From Collinsella sp. (lineage in GTDB: Bacteria > Actinomycetota > Coriobacteriia > Coriobacteriales > Coriobacteriaceae), in NCBI GenBank assembly GCA_019413925.1, contig DXMY01000007.1, positions 10,013 to 74,012 on the forward strand: 64,000 nucleotides of DNA, written 5' to 3'. Position numbers and translations under genes: made by a program. The first letter of the stretch is position 1; the number at the start of each line of letters is the position of its first letter. Below are positions 52,441 through 62,008 of the stretch, piece by piece. Under the pieces are notes generated by a model. That model was given only the letters and a program-made list of their open reading frames with translations. It ran no database searches and was not told the DNA's origin.

Positions 52441-54438
52441 ATGGCAAAGAACACCGCAAACTATGGTAACGACAGTATCCGCCAGCTCAAGGACGAGGAG
52501 CGCGTACGCCTGCGCCCCGCCGTCATCTTTGGCTCGGACGGGCTCGACGGCTGCGCACATGCCGCCTTCGAGATCCTGTCCAACGCCGTTGACGAGGCGC
52601 GCCAGGGCTACGGCAAGCTCATCACCCTCACCGCCTTTCGCGATGGTTCTATTCAGGTAGAGGACAACGGTCGCGGCTGCCCGCTCGACTGGAACCCTTC
52701 CGAGAAGCGCTTTAACTGGGAGCTCGTCTTTTGCGAGCTCTACGCCGGCGGCAAATACAATAACAACCAGGGCGGCGACTACGACTTCTCGCTCGGCACC
52801 AACGGCCTGGGCTCGTGCGCGACCCAGTACGCTTCCGAGTACATGGACGTCACCGTCTGGCGCGACGGCAACAAGTACTCCCTGCACTTTAAGAAGGGCA
52901 AGGTCGTCGGCGCCAAAAAGAAGGCGCTCGAGATTGAGCCCAGCGACGAGGACCGTACCGGCACCACCATCAAGTGGCGCCCCGATCTTGAGGTCTTTAC
53001 CTCGATCAGCATTCCCCACGAGTGGTATCGCGAAACCATGCGCCGCCAGGCCGTGGTCAACGCCAACGTGACCTTCCGCCTGCGCATCGAGGGCGACGAT
53101 GGCGAGTTTTCCGAAGAGGACTTTTGCTACCCCAAGGGCATCGAGGACTACGTGCTCGAGAAGGTCGGTACCGACTACCTTACCGAGCCCTTCTTTATCG
53201 AGGCCGACCGTCGCGGTCGTGACCGCGAGGACCTGCCCGACTACAACGTAAAGATCACCGCGTGCATGTGCTTCTCTCGCACCTTCATGATGCAGGAGTA
53301 CTACCACAACTCATCGTGGCTCGAGAACGGCGGCTCACCCGAGAAGGCGGCCCGTAGCGCTCTGACCAGCGCCATCGATGCTTACATTAAGCAGCAGGGC
53401 AAATACAACAAAAACGAGAGCGGCATCAAATGGCAGGACGTCCAGGACTGTCTGGTGCTGGTGACCAACTGCTTCTCCACCCAGACGTCCTACGAGAACC
53501 AGACTAAGAAGGCCATCAATAACCGCTTTATCCAGCAGGCCATGACCGCCTTCTTTAAGGAGCGTCTCTCGACCTACTTGATCGAGAACAAAGACGCCGC
53601 CAACAAGATTCTGGAGCAGGTCCTCATCAACAAGCGCTCGCGCGAGAACGCAGAGAAGACGCGTCAGAGCATCAAGACCAACCTGCAGCAGAAGACCGAC
53701 ATGGCCAACCGCGTGCAGAAATTCATCGACTGCCGCTCCAAGGACAAGAGCCGTCGCGAGATCTACATCGTAGAGGGCGACTCGGCAGCAGGCGCCATTC
53801 GCACTTCGCGCGATGCCGAGTTCCAGGGCGTTATGCCCGTTCGAGGCAAGATCCTCAACTGCCTGAAGGAGGACTACCCGCGCATCTTTAAGTCCGACAT
53901 CATCATGGACCTCATGCGCGTGCTGGGCTGCGGCGTGGAGATCAAAGACAAGCGCATCAAGAACCTGGGCGCCTTTGACCTGGACAACCTCAACTGGAAC
54001 AAGGTCATCATCTGTACGGACGCCGACGTCGACGGCTATCACATCCGCACGCTCGTGCTCACCATGCTCTACCGACTGGTGCCCACGCTTATCGACGAGG
54101 GCTACGTCTATATCGCCGAGTCGCCGCTCTACGAGATCAACTGCAAAGAGAAGACCTACTTTGCCTACACCGAGCTCGAGAAAAACGGCATCCTCAAGGA
54201 AATCGGTGACCAGAAGTGCTCCATCAACCGCTCCAAGGGTCTTGGTGAGAACGACCCGGACATGATGTGGCTCACCACCATGAACCCCGAGACGCGCCGC
54301 CTGATCAAGGTGGAGCCCGAGGACGTCACCAAGATGGAAACCATGTTCAACCTGTTGCTGGGCAACGACGAGGCGGGCCGTAAGCGCCATATCTCCGAGC
54401 ACGGCAAGGAATACCTGGACCAGCTAGATCTGCAGTAG
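52441..54438 (+). CDS. Type IIA topoisomerase subunit B paralogue
   Basis: 665 residues. GHKL ATPase: EILSNAVDEA (Glu52), VEDNGRGCPLD, GTNGLGSCATQY. TOPRIM: VEGDSAAGAIRT instead of the usual EGDSAGGSA, and DADVDGYHIRTL instead of DADVDGAHI. The C-terminus has INRSKGLGEND. Forms A2B2 with the following subunit A gene (45 bp apart). Divergence from canonical GyrB/ParE suggests a third type IIA enzyme. Start uncertain: no strong site is seen, and an ATG 13 codons upstream is possible. Confidence 0.85.
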   Translation: MAKNTANYGNDSIRQLKDEERVRLRPAVIFGSDGLDGCAHAAFEILSNAVDEARQGYGKLITLTAFRDGSIQVEDNGRGCPLDWNPSEKRFNWELVFCELYAGGKYNNNQGGDYDFSLGTNGLGSCATQYASEYMDVTVWRDGNKYSLHFKKGKVVGAKKKALEIEPSDEDRTGTTIKWRPDLEVFTSISIPHEWYRETMRRQAVVNANVTFRLRIEGDDGEFSEEDFCYPKGIEDYVLEKVGTDYLTEPFFIEADRRGRDREDLPDYNVKITACMCFSRTFMMQEYYHNSSWLENGGSPEKAARSALTSAIDAYIKQQGKYNKNESGIKWQDVQDCLVLVTNCFSTQTSYENQTKKAINNRFIQQAMTAFFKERLSTYLIENKDAANKILEQVLINKRSRENAEKTRQSIKTNLQQKTDMANRVQKFIDCRSKDKSRREIYIVEGDSAAGAIRTSRDAEFQGVMPVRGKILNCLKEDYPRIFKSDIIMDLMRVLGCGVEIKDKRIKNLGAFDLDNLNWNKVIICTDADVDGYHIRTLVLTMLYRLVPTLIDEGYVYIAESPLYEINCKEKTYFAYTELEKNGILKEIGDQKCSINRSKGLGENDPDMMWLTTMNPETRRLIKVEPEDVTKMETMFNLLLGNDEAGRKRHISEHGKEYLDQLDLQ

Positions 54439-54483
54439 CAGTAAATCAATAACGACGGCCCATAAGAAGTTCAAGAGGAAATC

Positions 54484-56724
54484 GTGGCAAAGAAGAAGAC
54501 AAAGAACCAGCCAAAGAAAAAGCAGGTCAACGCCGAGAACGTCATCGGCCTGCACTCCGAGGTCACCGACCAGCCGATCACGCAGACGCTCGAGGTCAAC
54601 TACATGCCCTACGCCATGAGTGTCAACGTCTCGCGTGCATTCCCCGAAATCGACGGCTTTAAGCCCTCGCACCGCAAGCTGCTCTACACCATGTACAAGA
54701 TGGGTCTGCTCAAGGGCGAGCGCCAGAAGAGCGCCAACATCGTGGGCCAGACCATGAAGCTCAACCCGCACGGCGATGCCGCGATCTACGAGACGATGGT
54801 GCGCCTGGCCACCGGCAATGAGGCGCTGCTTGCCCCCTTCGTGGAGTCGAAGGGCAACTTTGGCAAGTACTATTCGGGCGACCTGAGCTACGCCGCCTCG
54901 CGTTATACCGAAGCCAAGCTCTCCCCCATTAGCGCCGAAATCTTCAAGGACATCGACAAGGACCCGGTCGACTTCGTTGACAGCTACGACGGCGCCATGA
55001 AGGAGCCGCGCTTGCTGCCCACCACGTTCCCCAATATCCTCGTCTCGGCCAACAAGGGCATCGGCGTCGCCATGGCTTCTGACATCTGCGGCTTCAACCT
55101 CAACGAGGTCTGCACTGCCACGATGCACTACCTCAAGGATCCCGACTGCGACCTGCTCGAGTACATGCCCATGCCCGACTTCTCGACCGGCGGCGAGATC
55201 ATCTACCGCCGCGAGGAGATGGAGAAGATCGTCGAGACCGGCCTTGGCAGCTTCCAGATTCGCTCCCGCTGGCGCTGGATTCCCGAAGAGCGCATCATCG
55301 AGGTCTACGAGATCCCCTACACCACCAAGACCGATGTCATCATCGAGCGTATCGTCAAGCTCTCCAAGGAGGGCAAGGTCAAGGAGATCGCAGACATCCG
55401 CGATGAAACCGACCTTTCGGGTCTGCGTATCGCCATCGACCTTAAGCGCGGTGTCGACCCCGACAAGCTCATGGCCAAGCTCTATCGCTCGACCACGCTG
55501 CAGGATTCGTTCTCGTGCAACTTCAACGTGCTCGTCGACGGCTATCCCCGTGTTATGGGCGTGCGCCAGATTCTGCACGAGTGGGTCAAGTGGCGTATTG
55601 AGTCCACGCGTCGCCGCATTAACTTTGACCTGGGCAAAAAGTCCGAGCGCCTGCACCTGCTGCACGGCCTCGAGGCGATCTTGCTCGATATCGACAAGGC
55701 CATCGCCATCATCCGCGGCACCAAACTCGAGGCCGAGGTCGTGCCCAACCTTATGAAGGGTTTCGACATCGACGAGACCCAGGCCGAGTTTGTTGCCGAG
55801 CTCAAGCTCCGCAACATCAACGAGGAGTACATCCTCAATCGCACCAAGGACATCGCCAAGCTCGAGGGCGAGATTGCCGAGCTTGAGGAGATCCTTTCCA
55901 GCGAGGAGAACATCAAGAAAGTCATCAGCGATGAGCTGGCCGCGGTCAACAAGAAGTACGTGATGCCGCGCCGCACGGGCAGGATCGAGCCCCATGAGGT
56001 CATCGAGGTGAGCTTGGAACCCGAGGTCGAGGAGTACCCGGTTACGATCATGCTCTCGCGCGACGGCTACCTTAAGAAGATGACGGACCGCGTACTCAAG
56101 AAGGCGACCACGCTCAAGTACAAGGACGGCGACAAACCCTTTATCGAGTTCCCGTCCTCCAACACCCACGAGCTGCTCGTGTTTACCAACAAGAGCCAGG
56201 TGTACAAGTGCAAGGTTGCGGCATTTGAGGACACCAAGTCGGCCCAGCTGGGCTCGTACCTGCCGACCGATCTTGAGATGGAACCCGACGAGAGTGTCAT
56301 CTGGGTCATCGACCCCGAGGACTACAAGGCCGACGTGCTGTTTGTCTTTGAGAACGGCCGCGTAGTGCGCGTCGCACTTGCCGGATACGTCACCAAGACC
56401 AACCGCAAGCGCCTCAAGAACGCAATCTACGGCGGCAGCAAACTGCTGTATGCGCAGGTACTCAAGGAAGACCGCGACCTCGCGCTGGTCTCGAGCGACT
56501 ACCGCCTGATGAACTTCAACACGTCGCTGCTCAAGACCAAGACGACTACCAACACGCAGGGCGTCCAGGCCTTTACCGCCAAGAAGGGCCGCTCGGTCAC
56601 CACCGTCGGCACAACCGAGGAGATCCTTGGCGCCGGCGTCTCGGCCGAGAAGTTCACCGCGCAGAGTCTGCCCTCCGCCGGTGCCCTCATGAAGGAAAAC
56701 GACATGCCGAGTTTGTTTGACTAG
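54484..56724 (+). CDS. Type IIA topoisomerase subunit A paralogue
   Basis: 746 residues, GTG start after AGAGGA. Opening TQTLEVNYMPYAMSVNVSRA. The catalytic Tyr141 lies in SYAASRYTEAKL (GyrA Tyr122 equivalent). Coiled-coil with LEGEIAELEEIL. Shorter than GyrA; the C-terminal about 230 residues keep only part of the beta-pinwheel blades. Lys-rich N-terminal tail (AKKKTKNQPKKKQ). Works with the subunit B gene upstream. Ends before a strong terminator. Confidence 0.88.
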   Translation: MAKKKTKNQPKKKQVNAENVIGLHSEVTDQPITQTLEVNYMPYAMSVNVSRAFPEIDGFKPSHRKLLYTMYKMGLLKGERQKSANIVGQTMKLNPHGDAAIYETMVRLATGNEALLAPFVESKGNFGKYYSGDLSYAASRYTEAKLSPISAEIFKDIDKDPVDFVDSYDGAMKEPRLLPTTFPNILVSANKGIGVAMASDICGFNLNEVCTATMHYLKDPDCDLLEYMPMPDFSTGGEIIYRREEMEKIVETGLGSFQIRSRWRWIPEERIIEVYEIPYTTKTDVIIERIVKLSKEGKVKEIADIRDETDLSGLRIAIDLKRGVDPDKLMAKLYRSTTLQDSFSCNFNVLVDGYPRVMGVRQILHEWVKWRIESTRRRINFDLGKKSERLHLLHGLEAILLDIDKAIAIIRGTKLEAEVVPNLMKGFDIDETQAEFVAELKLRNINEEYILNRTKDIAKLEGEIAELEEILSSEENIKKVISDELAAVNKKYVMPRRTGRIEPHEVIEVSLEPEVEEYPVTIMLSRDGYLKKMTDRVLKKATTLKYKDGDKPFIEFPSSNTHELLVFTNKSQVYKCKVAAFEDTKSAQLGSYLPTDLEMEPDESVIWVIDPEDYKADVLFVFENGRVVRVALAGYVTKTNRKRLKNAIYGGSKLLYAQVLKEDRDLALVSSDYRLMNFNTSLLKTKTTTNTQGVQAFTAKKGRSVTTVGTTEEILGAGVSAEKFTAQSLPSAGALMKENDMPSLFD

Positions 56725-56759
56725 GACGACGGCAACGAGATCGTTAGATACTTCGCAAA

Positions 56760-56810
56760 GCGACGAGGCCCGGAACGCAACGGCATTGCGCCCGGGACTC
56801 GTCGTTTTTC
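56760..56810 (+). terminator. Terminator of the topoisomerase operon
   Basis: GCGACGAGGCCCGG and CCCGGGACTCGTCGT pair with a mismatch, then TTTTTCTT. Confidence 0.75.
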
Positions 56811-56819
56811 TTCTCAACT

Positions 56820-56868
56820 ATTTTTTAACGCAGATAAATTGATTTCTGCTTATTTTTCTGCGTAAAAA
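56820..56868. repeat. AT-rich inverted repeat
   Basis: ATTTTTTAACGCAGA and TCTGCGTAAAAAAT face each other across about 20 bp. It may be an operator or a second hairpin between the terminator and the ATPase gene. Confidence 0.45.
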
Positions 56869-56906
56869 ATGTCAGCGTCACTGCTTCGATGCCCTTCGGT
56901 CAGTCG

Positions 56907-56963
56907 TTAGCAAAACTTGCAAAAGTTAGCAAAACTTGCAAAAATTAGCAAAACTTGCAAAGG
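56907..56963. promoter_or_regulatory. Three 19-bp tandem repeats before the AAA ATPase
   Basis: TTAGCAAAACTTGCAAAAG repeats at 56907, 56926 and 56945, the last copy merging with the ribosome site (AAAGGAG). Each repeat contains GCAA and TTGC half-sites. Candidate operator, or expression-tuning repeat. Confidence 0.7.
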
Positions 56964-56970
56964 AGCTACC

Positions 56971-58065
56971 ATGGAGTACAGCAAGAACCCCTTTACCCCA
57001 ACATTTGGAAGCGTCCCTCCCTTTCTAGCGGGTCGCGAGCATATCCTGCGTGACATCAACCGTGGCTTTATCAATGGCCCGGGAGATCCCAACCTGTCGA
57101 CCATTTTTACTGGCGCAAGGGGAACGGGCAAGACGGCGCTTCTCTCGCTCCTTTCAGAAACGGCGCTTGAACACGACTGGATCGCAGCAAATGTCTCCGC
57201 CATGCCAGGCATGCTCGAAGATATTATCGAGCGAACCAAAGAAGCCGCAGATAGCTACCTCTCACAGCCTCACGCACGCATAAACGGCGTTCAAATTGGT
57301 CCAGTGGGCATCGATTGGACATATGCTCAAGAGGCCCAGGGCAACTGGCGCACACGCATGAATGGCATCTTTAAACAACTCGAAAAACATGACATCGGAC
57401 TTCTCATCACCATCGATGAAGTCACCGTCGATCTAGAAGAAATGCTTCAATTTGCCTCTGTTTACCAGCACTTTGTACGCGAAGGTAGAAAAGTTGCCCT
57501 ACTCATGGCAGGACTGCCCTACAAAGTATCGGCGTTGCTGCGTAACGATTCCGTCTCGTTCCTCAGGCGTTCCCAATATCATCAGTTAGGACGAGTCACT
57601 GACGTTGAAATTGCAAACGCCTTTCGCAAAACCGTTGAGGCCGGAGGACGTTCAATCACACCAGAAGCGCTCGAGGATGCTGTGAAGGCCGTCGACGGAT
57701 TCCCCTACATGATGCAGCTCGTCGGATATCGCACTTGGGATGTTTCGGAGAGCTCGCCCAAAATCAGCGCACCTGATGTCCAGCAGGGTTCTCTGCTTGC
57801 CCGCATGGAACTGCGCGATCGCATTCTCGAAACGACCTATCGGGAGCTTTCCGATAAAGACATTGAGTTTTTGCTCGCGATGCTGCCCGATTCTGGCCCC
57901 AGCAGGGTCTCAGAGATAGCCAAACGCATGGGCGTCGCCAGCAACTACGCAAGCCAATACAAACGCCGCCTCCTCGAGGACGGCGTTATCGGGGAACGTG
58001 GACGTGGCCTCGTCGGCTTCGACATCCCTGCGTTCAGGGAATTCTTGAACGAGAAGGCGTTTTAG
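56971..58065 (+). CDS. AAA/STAND-type ATPase with C-terminal winged helix (paralogue 2)
   Basis: 364 residues. Walker A GARGTGKT (48-55), Walker B LLITIDEVT (Asp149-Glu150), MAGLPYKVSALL sensor region, FLRRSQYHQLG, then PYMMQLVGYRTWD and a winged helix (VSEIAKRMGVASNYASQYKR; LLEDGVIGERGRGLV). Start MEYSKNPFTP fits AAAGGAG; the longer frame is the repeat array. Same family as 6791-7909, 50 kb away. Function unknown. Confidence 0.8.
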   Translation: MEYSKNPFTPTFGSVPPFLAGREHILRDINRGFINGPGDPNLSTIFTGARGTGKTALLSLLSETALEHDWIAANVSAMPGMLEDIIERTKEAADSYLSQPHARINGVQIGPVGIDWTYAQEAQGNWRTRMNGIFKQLEKHDIGLLITIDEVTVDLEEMLQFASVYQHFVREGRKVALLMAGLPYKVSALLRNDSVSFLRRSQYHQLGRVTDVEIANAFRKTVEAGGRSITPEALEDAVKAVDGFPYMMQLVGYRTWDVSESSPKISAPDVQQGSLLARMELRDRILETTYRELSDKDIEFLLAMLPDSGPSRVSEIAKRMGVASNYASQYKRRLLEDGVIGERGRGLVGFDIPAFREFLNEKAF

Positions 58066-58095
58066 CACACCGGAATTGTCCGCGGGAGCATCGCT

Positions 58096-58160
58096 GCATG
58101 GCAATCAGCAATCCTCTTGGTAAGGGCAGCAAGCATTTCCGCTTGTGCTGATTGCCATGC
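58096..58160. repeat. 15-bp perfect inverted repeat between convergent genes
   Basis: GCATGGCAATCAGCA (58096-58110) and TGCTGATTGCCATGC (58146-58160) around a 35-nt loop. May be a bidirectional terminator or RNA stabiliser. Confidence 0.7.
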
Positions 58161-58173
58161 GCTCCTCTTGTCC

Positions 58174-58704
58174 TTAGGCGAGCTTGCGAGCGAGCTCTCG
58201 CACCTCTTCCAACTTGGGCGACGATGCCATGCTGTCGCGCTCGGTCATACCGCTGATGGTGACAACGCCCTGGTCCTCCCACTTGCAGTACGCGCAGGTT
58301 GACTTGTACATAGCGATTGCCGCATCATAGACGCCCTCGCTGTGGCTATCGAGTAAAAGGGCCGTCTTGGTGAACGGGAAGCCCGTAGCACCGAAGGCGT
58401 ACAGGCGGTCGATGGCGGCCTTCTCCTGCGCGGTGATATCAAACCAGTAGATAGGCGAAGCGAAGACAACCATATCGGCGCCTTTCAGCGACTCGATCAC
58501 GTCGGCCATGTCGTCTTTCTGCACACAGGTGCCCTCATGGGCAAAGCAGTACTGGCATCCCAGGCAACCAGCAATCTTCTTGCTGGCAACGCGGACGACC
58601 TCGACCGTATGGCCGCCCTCGCGCGCGGTCTCGGCAAACGCCTCGACCATGGTGTCGGTATTGGCGCCCTTGCGCGGGCTGCCACTCAACACAACGATAT
58701 TCAT
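58174..58704 (-). CDS. Flavodoxin-family NAD(P)H-dependent FMN oxidoreductase
   Basis: 176 residues. VVLSGSPRKGANTDTM is the FMN phosphate loop; ASPIYWFDITAQEKAAIDRL is the flavin-binding segment. Between them CLGCQYCFAHEGTC holds a cysteine cluster as in iron-sulfur flavoproteins. Substrate unknown. AGGGAGATTTCT precedes ATG. Confidence 0.85.
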   Translation of the reverse strand: MNIVVLSGSPRKGANTDTMVEAFAETAREGGHTVEVVRVASKKIAGCLGCQYCFAHEGTCVQKDDMADVIESLKGADMVVFASPIYWFDITAQEKAAIDRLYAFGATGFPFTKTALLLDSHSEGVYDAAIAMYKSTCAYCKWEDQGVVTISGMTERDSMASSPKLEEVRELARKLA

Positions 58705-58992
58705 AGAAATCTCCCTCCTTCATGCCGCAGGCGCGCGGCACACATTTTGTTGTAACCAAAACGGATGGAGCTATTCAGTCGTCTGTAGATCGCATCTCTC
58801 GTTCGCGCTCTCCAAAGAAGATGCAAGTAGAAGCATCACGGGCATTGATCGGCGCCGATATGGATCACGACATGAAACCGCATGGGTTGGCCAGAGGTTG
58901 CTAGATTCAGTAGCTCGCAGCAATAGAGCGAATGACGACTTCGGCGATATAATCTGTCCATCTTGATTGTTCCTGCGCGGAAGGTACAGCTC

Positions 58993-60726
58993 ATGTCCAA
59001 GCTCAACATCGACCAGCGATCGATTCGCGATCTTCTCACCGATAAGCGATCGGACTTCCTCATCCCCGACTACCAGAGGCCCTACGCCTGGGGCGAGGAT
59101 GAATGCGCAACGCTGTGGGATGACCTGTTCTCGTTCGCTTTTCCAGACGATGACTACGAGCGTTTCGACAGCGAGAACGACGAATACTTTCTAGGACCCA
59201 TCGTCACCTTTAAGAACCTCTCTGGCCAACTTGAGATCATTGATGGCCAGCAGCGCCTCACCACCATCATGCTGCTGCTCCGCGCGTTCTACGACAAGTT
59301 CACCAACATGAAGGATAAGCAGTCTGTGAAGATGCGCGAGGCAATCGCCCGTTGTGTATGGAAAACCGACGAGTTCGACGAGCCCGACATGGAGCGTCTC
59401 AAGATCGACTCCGAGGTTGCATCGGACAACGACAAGAATGAATTCCTCGAGATTTTACGAGAGGGCAATGTAGGCGATGGCTGGAAGAGCGCCTATGCCC
59501 GCAACTTCGCTTTCTTCCAGAGGAAAATTGAGCAACTGGTGAGCGAGTGGCCCACCTACACCGTCTACATGGCCACACGCGTCATCAACAATGTGATACT
59601 GTTGCCCATTGAAGCGGAGTCGCAGGACACCGCGCTACGCATCTTCTCGACTCTAAACGACCGAGGGCTGCCTCTCTCGGATGCCGACATCTTCAAGAGC
59701 CAGTTCTACAAGCATTATTCCGACACGGGGCGCAAGGATGAGTTCATCCGTCGCTGGAAGGGGCTCGAGGAGGGAGCGAACGCCATCTTCCGGCCCATGC
59801 GCGGTACACCAACCGATGAGCTATTTACGCGCTATATGTACTACCGCCGCGCGAAGAAAGGCATCCGCGACACGACCACCGCATCGTTGCGCGACTTCTT
59901 CGGTGCCGATGGCTACGCCATGCTCAAGGAGGACGCCACGCTCGACGATCTCGAGGCGCTGCTCGGCTTCTGGAAACGCGTCGACGCGCAGGAAGGGTTC
60001 AGCGAGCGCGTGCTCCGCAGGCTCTTCGTGCTGAACTACGCCCCCAACGGCATGTGGACCTATCTGCTAAGCGTCTGGTTCCTCGCCAACCGCGACAGCA
60101 AAAGTGCTCTCGATGACGAGGCACTCTACGGCTTTCTAAACAAGATCACGGCATTCGTTCTCGCCTACGCCATTGAGCGTCCCGGCGTGAATGCGCTGCG
60201 TTCGCCAGTGTATCCCGAGATGATCAACATCGTGGAGCACCGCCCGGTGGAGTTTCCTAACCACCACTTCAATCGCGCAAATATTGCTGAGCGATTCCGA
60301 ACCTACGTGTTCACCAACGGCAGGCCTGTAACGAAGTCCATGCTCACTTGGTGGGCGTACGCAGACCCAGATCAACCACTCATGGACCTAGACACCACGC
60401 TCGAAATTGAGCACATCTATGCCAAGAAGCGCAACGAGGTAGACCCGCTCGTCGACCAATCCAACCTGGAGGCGCTGGGTAACAAGGCGCTGCTCGAGAA
60501 GCGTGTAAACATCCGCGCGGCCGACTACAGATTCTGCGATAAACGCAAGTACTATGAGGGATACACCGACAGCAATGGCAAGCGCAAAGCCGGAACAAAG
60601 ATCGCGGAACTCAAGCGCCTGACACAAGTCATGGGAGACTTCACCGAAATAGACATCGCGACTCGCACGGCACGGATCATCGATGCCTTCGTGGACTACC
60701 TGGGCGACAACGGACTTTTGAGCTAA
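58993..60726 (+). CDS. DUF262/DUF1524 (GmrSD-like) protein
   Basis: 577 residues. PDYQRPYAW and IIDGQQRLTT (DGQQR 84-88) identify the DUF262 ParB/GmrS-like NTPase/nuclease domain. The C-terminal part has LEIEHIYAKKRN, a DUF1524 HNH-like motif as in GmrD. Fused DUF262-DUF1524 proteins relate to type IV restriction enzymes against modified phage DNA. Followed at once by the DUF6508 gene. Defence role is inferred from family. Confidence 0.85.
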   Translation: MSKLNIDQRSIRDLLTDKRSDFLIPDYQRPYAWGEDECATLWDDLFSFAFPDDDYERFDSENDEYFLGPIVTFKNLSGQLEIIDGQQRLTTIMLLLRAFYDKFTNMKDKQSVKMREAIARCVWKTDEFDEPDMERLKIDSEVASDNDKNEFLEILREGNVGDGWKSAYARNFAFFQRKIEQLVSEWPTYTVYMATRVINNVILLPIEAESQDTALRIFSTLNDRGLPLSDADIFKSQFYKHYSDTGRKDEFIRRWKGLEEGANAIFRPMRGTPTDELFTRYMYYRRAKKGIRDTTTASLRDFFGADGYAMLKEDATLDDLEALLGFWKRVDAQEGFSERVLRRLFVLNYAPNGMWTYLLSVWFLANRDSKSALDDEALYGFLNKITAFVLAYAIERPGVNALRSPVYPEMINIVEHRPVEFPNHHFNRANIAERFRTYVFTNGRPVTKSMLTWWAYADPDQPLMDLDTTLEIEHIYAKKRNEVDPLVDQSNLEALGNKALLEKRVNIRAADYRFCDKRKYYEGYTDSNGKRKAGTKIAELKRLTQVMGDFTEIDIATRTARIIDAFVDYLGDNGLLS

Positions 60727-60735
60727 GGAGCGAAC

Positions 60736-61080
60736 ATGTTCGAAAGGCTAACCAAGTACGCTGGCAAGCTGGCGGACAGAAACATGAATGTCGAGCTTGG
60801 GGGTGGGACGCTCGGACTCGAGGATTTCGTCGACGATTTCTATGAACTGGACGGGTTCGCGGACACCAGCTACTTCGAGACGCTTGAACGCCATGGCATC
60901 GACACCTCGGAAGGCATAGACAGTTGCGACATCGACCATGGGGACATTGACCTGATACGTGCATGCATCACGTGGTGCGTTCGTGGCGACCGCTTCTGCG
61001 ACGGACTCCTTGCCGCGCAAGCCAGGAGCGGGTTTCTGGACCGCTGCCTCTCCCGGCTGAAGGAGCTCGACGAGGGCTGA
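60736..61080 (+). CDS. DUF6508-like small protein
   Basis: 114 residues. The end (DLIRACITWCVRGDRFCDGL; RSGFLDRCLSRLKEL) fits the DUF6508 pattern LRKLLT-hVRxDRFxEGhL. AAGGAGCGAAC precedes ATG, 9 bp after the DUF262 gene, so it is probably cotranscribed and may be a partner or regulator. No known function. Confidence 0.65.
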   Translation: MFERLTKYAGKLADRNMNVELGGGTLGLEDFVDDFYELDGFADTSYFETLERHGIDTSEGIDSCDIDHGDIDLIRACITWCVRGDRFCDGLLAAQARSGFLDRCLSRLKELDEG

Positions 61081-61304
61081 ACGGCGGCCACGAAGACGTC
61101 TGGCGCTGCGACAGCACAGCGATGCGACAATGCCATGCCGTCGCACTCCGTCATGTCACCAAATCAAAAGCGGAGCCAACGCTCAATCTTGAGATACATT
61201 GACCAAAGGCTCACATTTCTGCCGAGAAGTCGAGAGCGCGGGGCACACGATGGCGCTTTATCCTCAGCTCATAGCTGCACTGCTTACCTGAAATGAACCC
61301 GTGG

Positions 61305-61865
61305 TCAAGATGAACTACGAGAATCATAGCGGGCGGATACCGCCCGCATACCTCCTTCGGAATAGGCACTGAGCAGCCCCTGGGCGTGAGCGAACTCAGG
61401 TCCCCGCCTCCAACCAAGCAGGCGGTTGACCGCGAGATTTCCCTGGACGTTGTGGACGAAGAGCAGATAGGCGTCCTCGCGCGAAAGCCCAGTCTTCTCC
61501 ATGATCGAAGGAACCATCTGCTCGGCGCCGCGCTCGACGACGCGCTGTGCCACCCGGGCGTACGCGTCGTCATCCGAGTAGAGCAGATAATAGTCATCGT
61601 TTGCCGGCGGGCGCTGGCAGAGGGCCCCCGCCTCCGTTCCCTCGAGTGGGGGCGCCGCCGCCAGGGCCTCGTCGATAAGTGCGTCGAGCAGCGCGAACTT
61701 GTCCTCGTAGTGCAAATAAAACGTGCCGCGGTTGATATCGGCGCGGCGGCAGATATCCGCTACCGTCATCTTCGCGAAGCCAACCTCGGCCAGCAGCGCA
61801 AAGAACGCCTCCCGTATGACCGAGAGCGTATAGCGTCGGCGACGGTCCATCTTCCCCGCTTCCAT
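61305..61865 (-). CDS. TetR/AcrR family regulator
   Basis: 186 residues. N-terminal HTH (IREAFFALLAEVGFAKMTVA; DICRRADINRGTFYLHYEDK) is classic TetR. C-terminal ligand domain without clear substrate clue. ATG behind GGAGGGGTA. Divergent from the sirtuin genes, which it probably controls; repeated CGAGCGTT segments in the shared region are candidate sites. Confidence 0.85.
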   Translation of the reverse strand: MEAGKMDRRRRYTLSVIREAFFALLAEVGFAKMTVADICRRADINRGTFYLHYEDKFALLDALIDEALAAAPPLEGTEAGALCQRPPANDDYYLLYSDDDAYARVAQRVVERGAEQMVPSIMEKTGLSREDAYLLFVHNVQGNLAVNRLLGWRRGPEFAHAQGLLSAYSEGGMRAVSARYDSRSSS

Positions 61866-62008
61866 TACCCCTCCAATTGCAACGCTCGACAATGCCCAGC
61901 AAACGCTCGTTTATCGACAGCAGGCCGAAGCTGTTCATTGCTCTTAAGCAAATCGACATGGATACTTTTTATCAACACCTGTTCATAATAGCTGAAAGAA
62001 GGTATCCA
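61866..62008. promoter_or_regulatory. Shared TetR/sirtuin control region
   Basis: 143 bp between divergent genes. Near-palindrome AAACGCTCGTTT and the repeated CGAGCGTT (minus strand) are candidate TetR sites. TTTATCA/TTCATAATA segments lie before the sirtuin ribosome site. Confidence 0.4.

Noticed and set aside
54424..56817. 797-codon leftward frame opposite topoisomerase subunit A
   Set aside because: Shadow of a highly expressed gene; composition Leu/Val/Gly-rich with no motif, and the sense strand has the clear GyrA-like protein.
56907..56963. Replication iterons
   Set aside because: The 19-bp repeats look like iterons, but the next gene is an AAA/STAND ATPase rather than a Rep protein, and no plasmid genes are near; a regulatory role is more likely.
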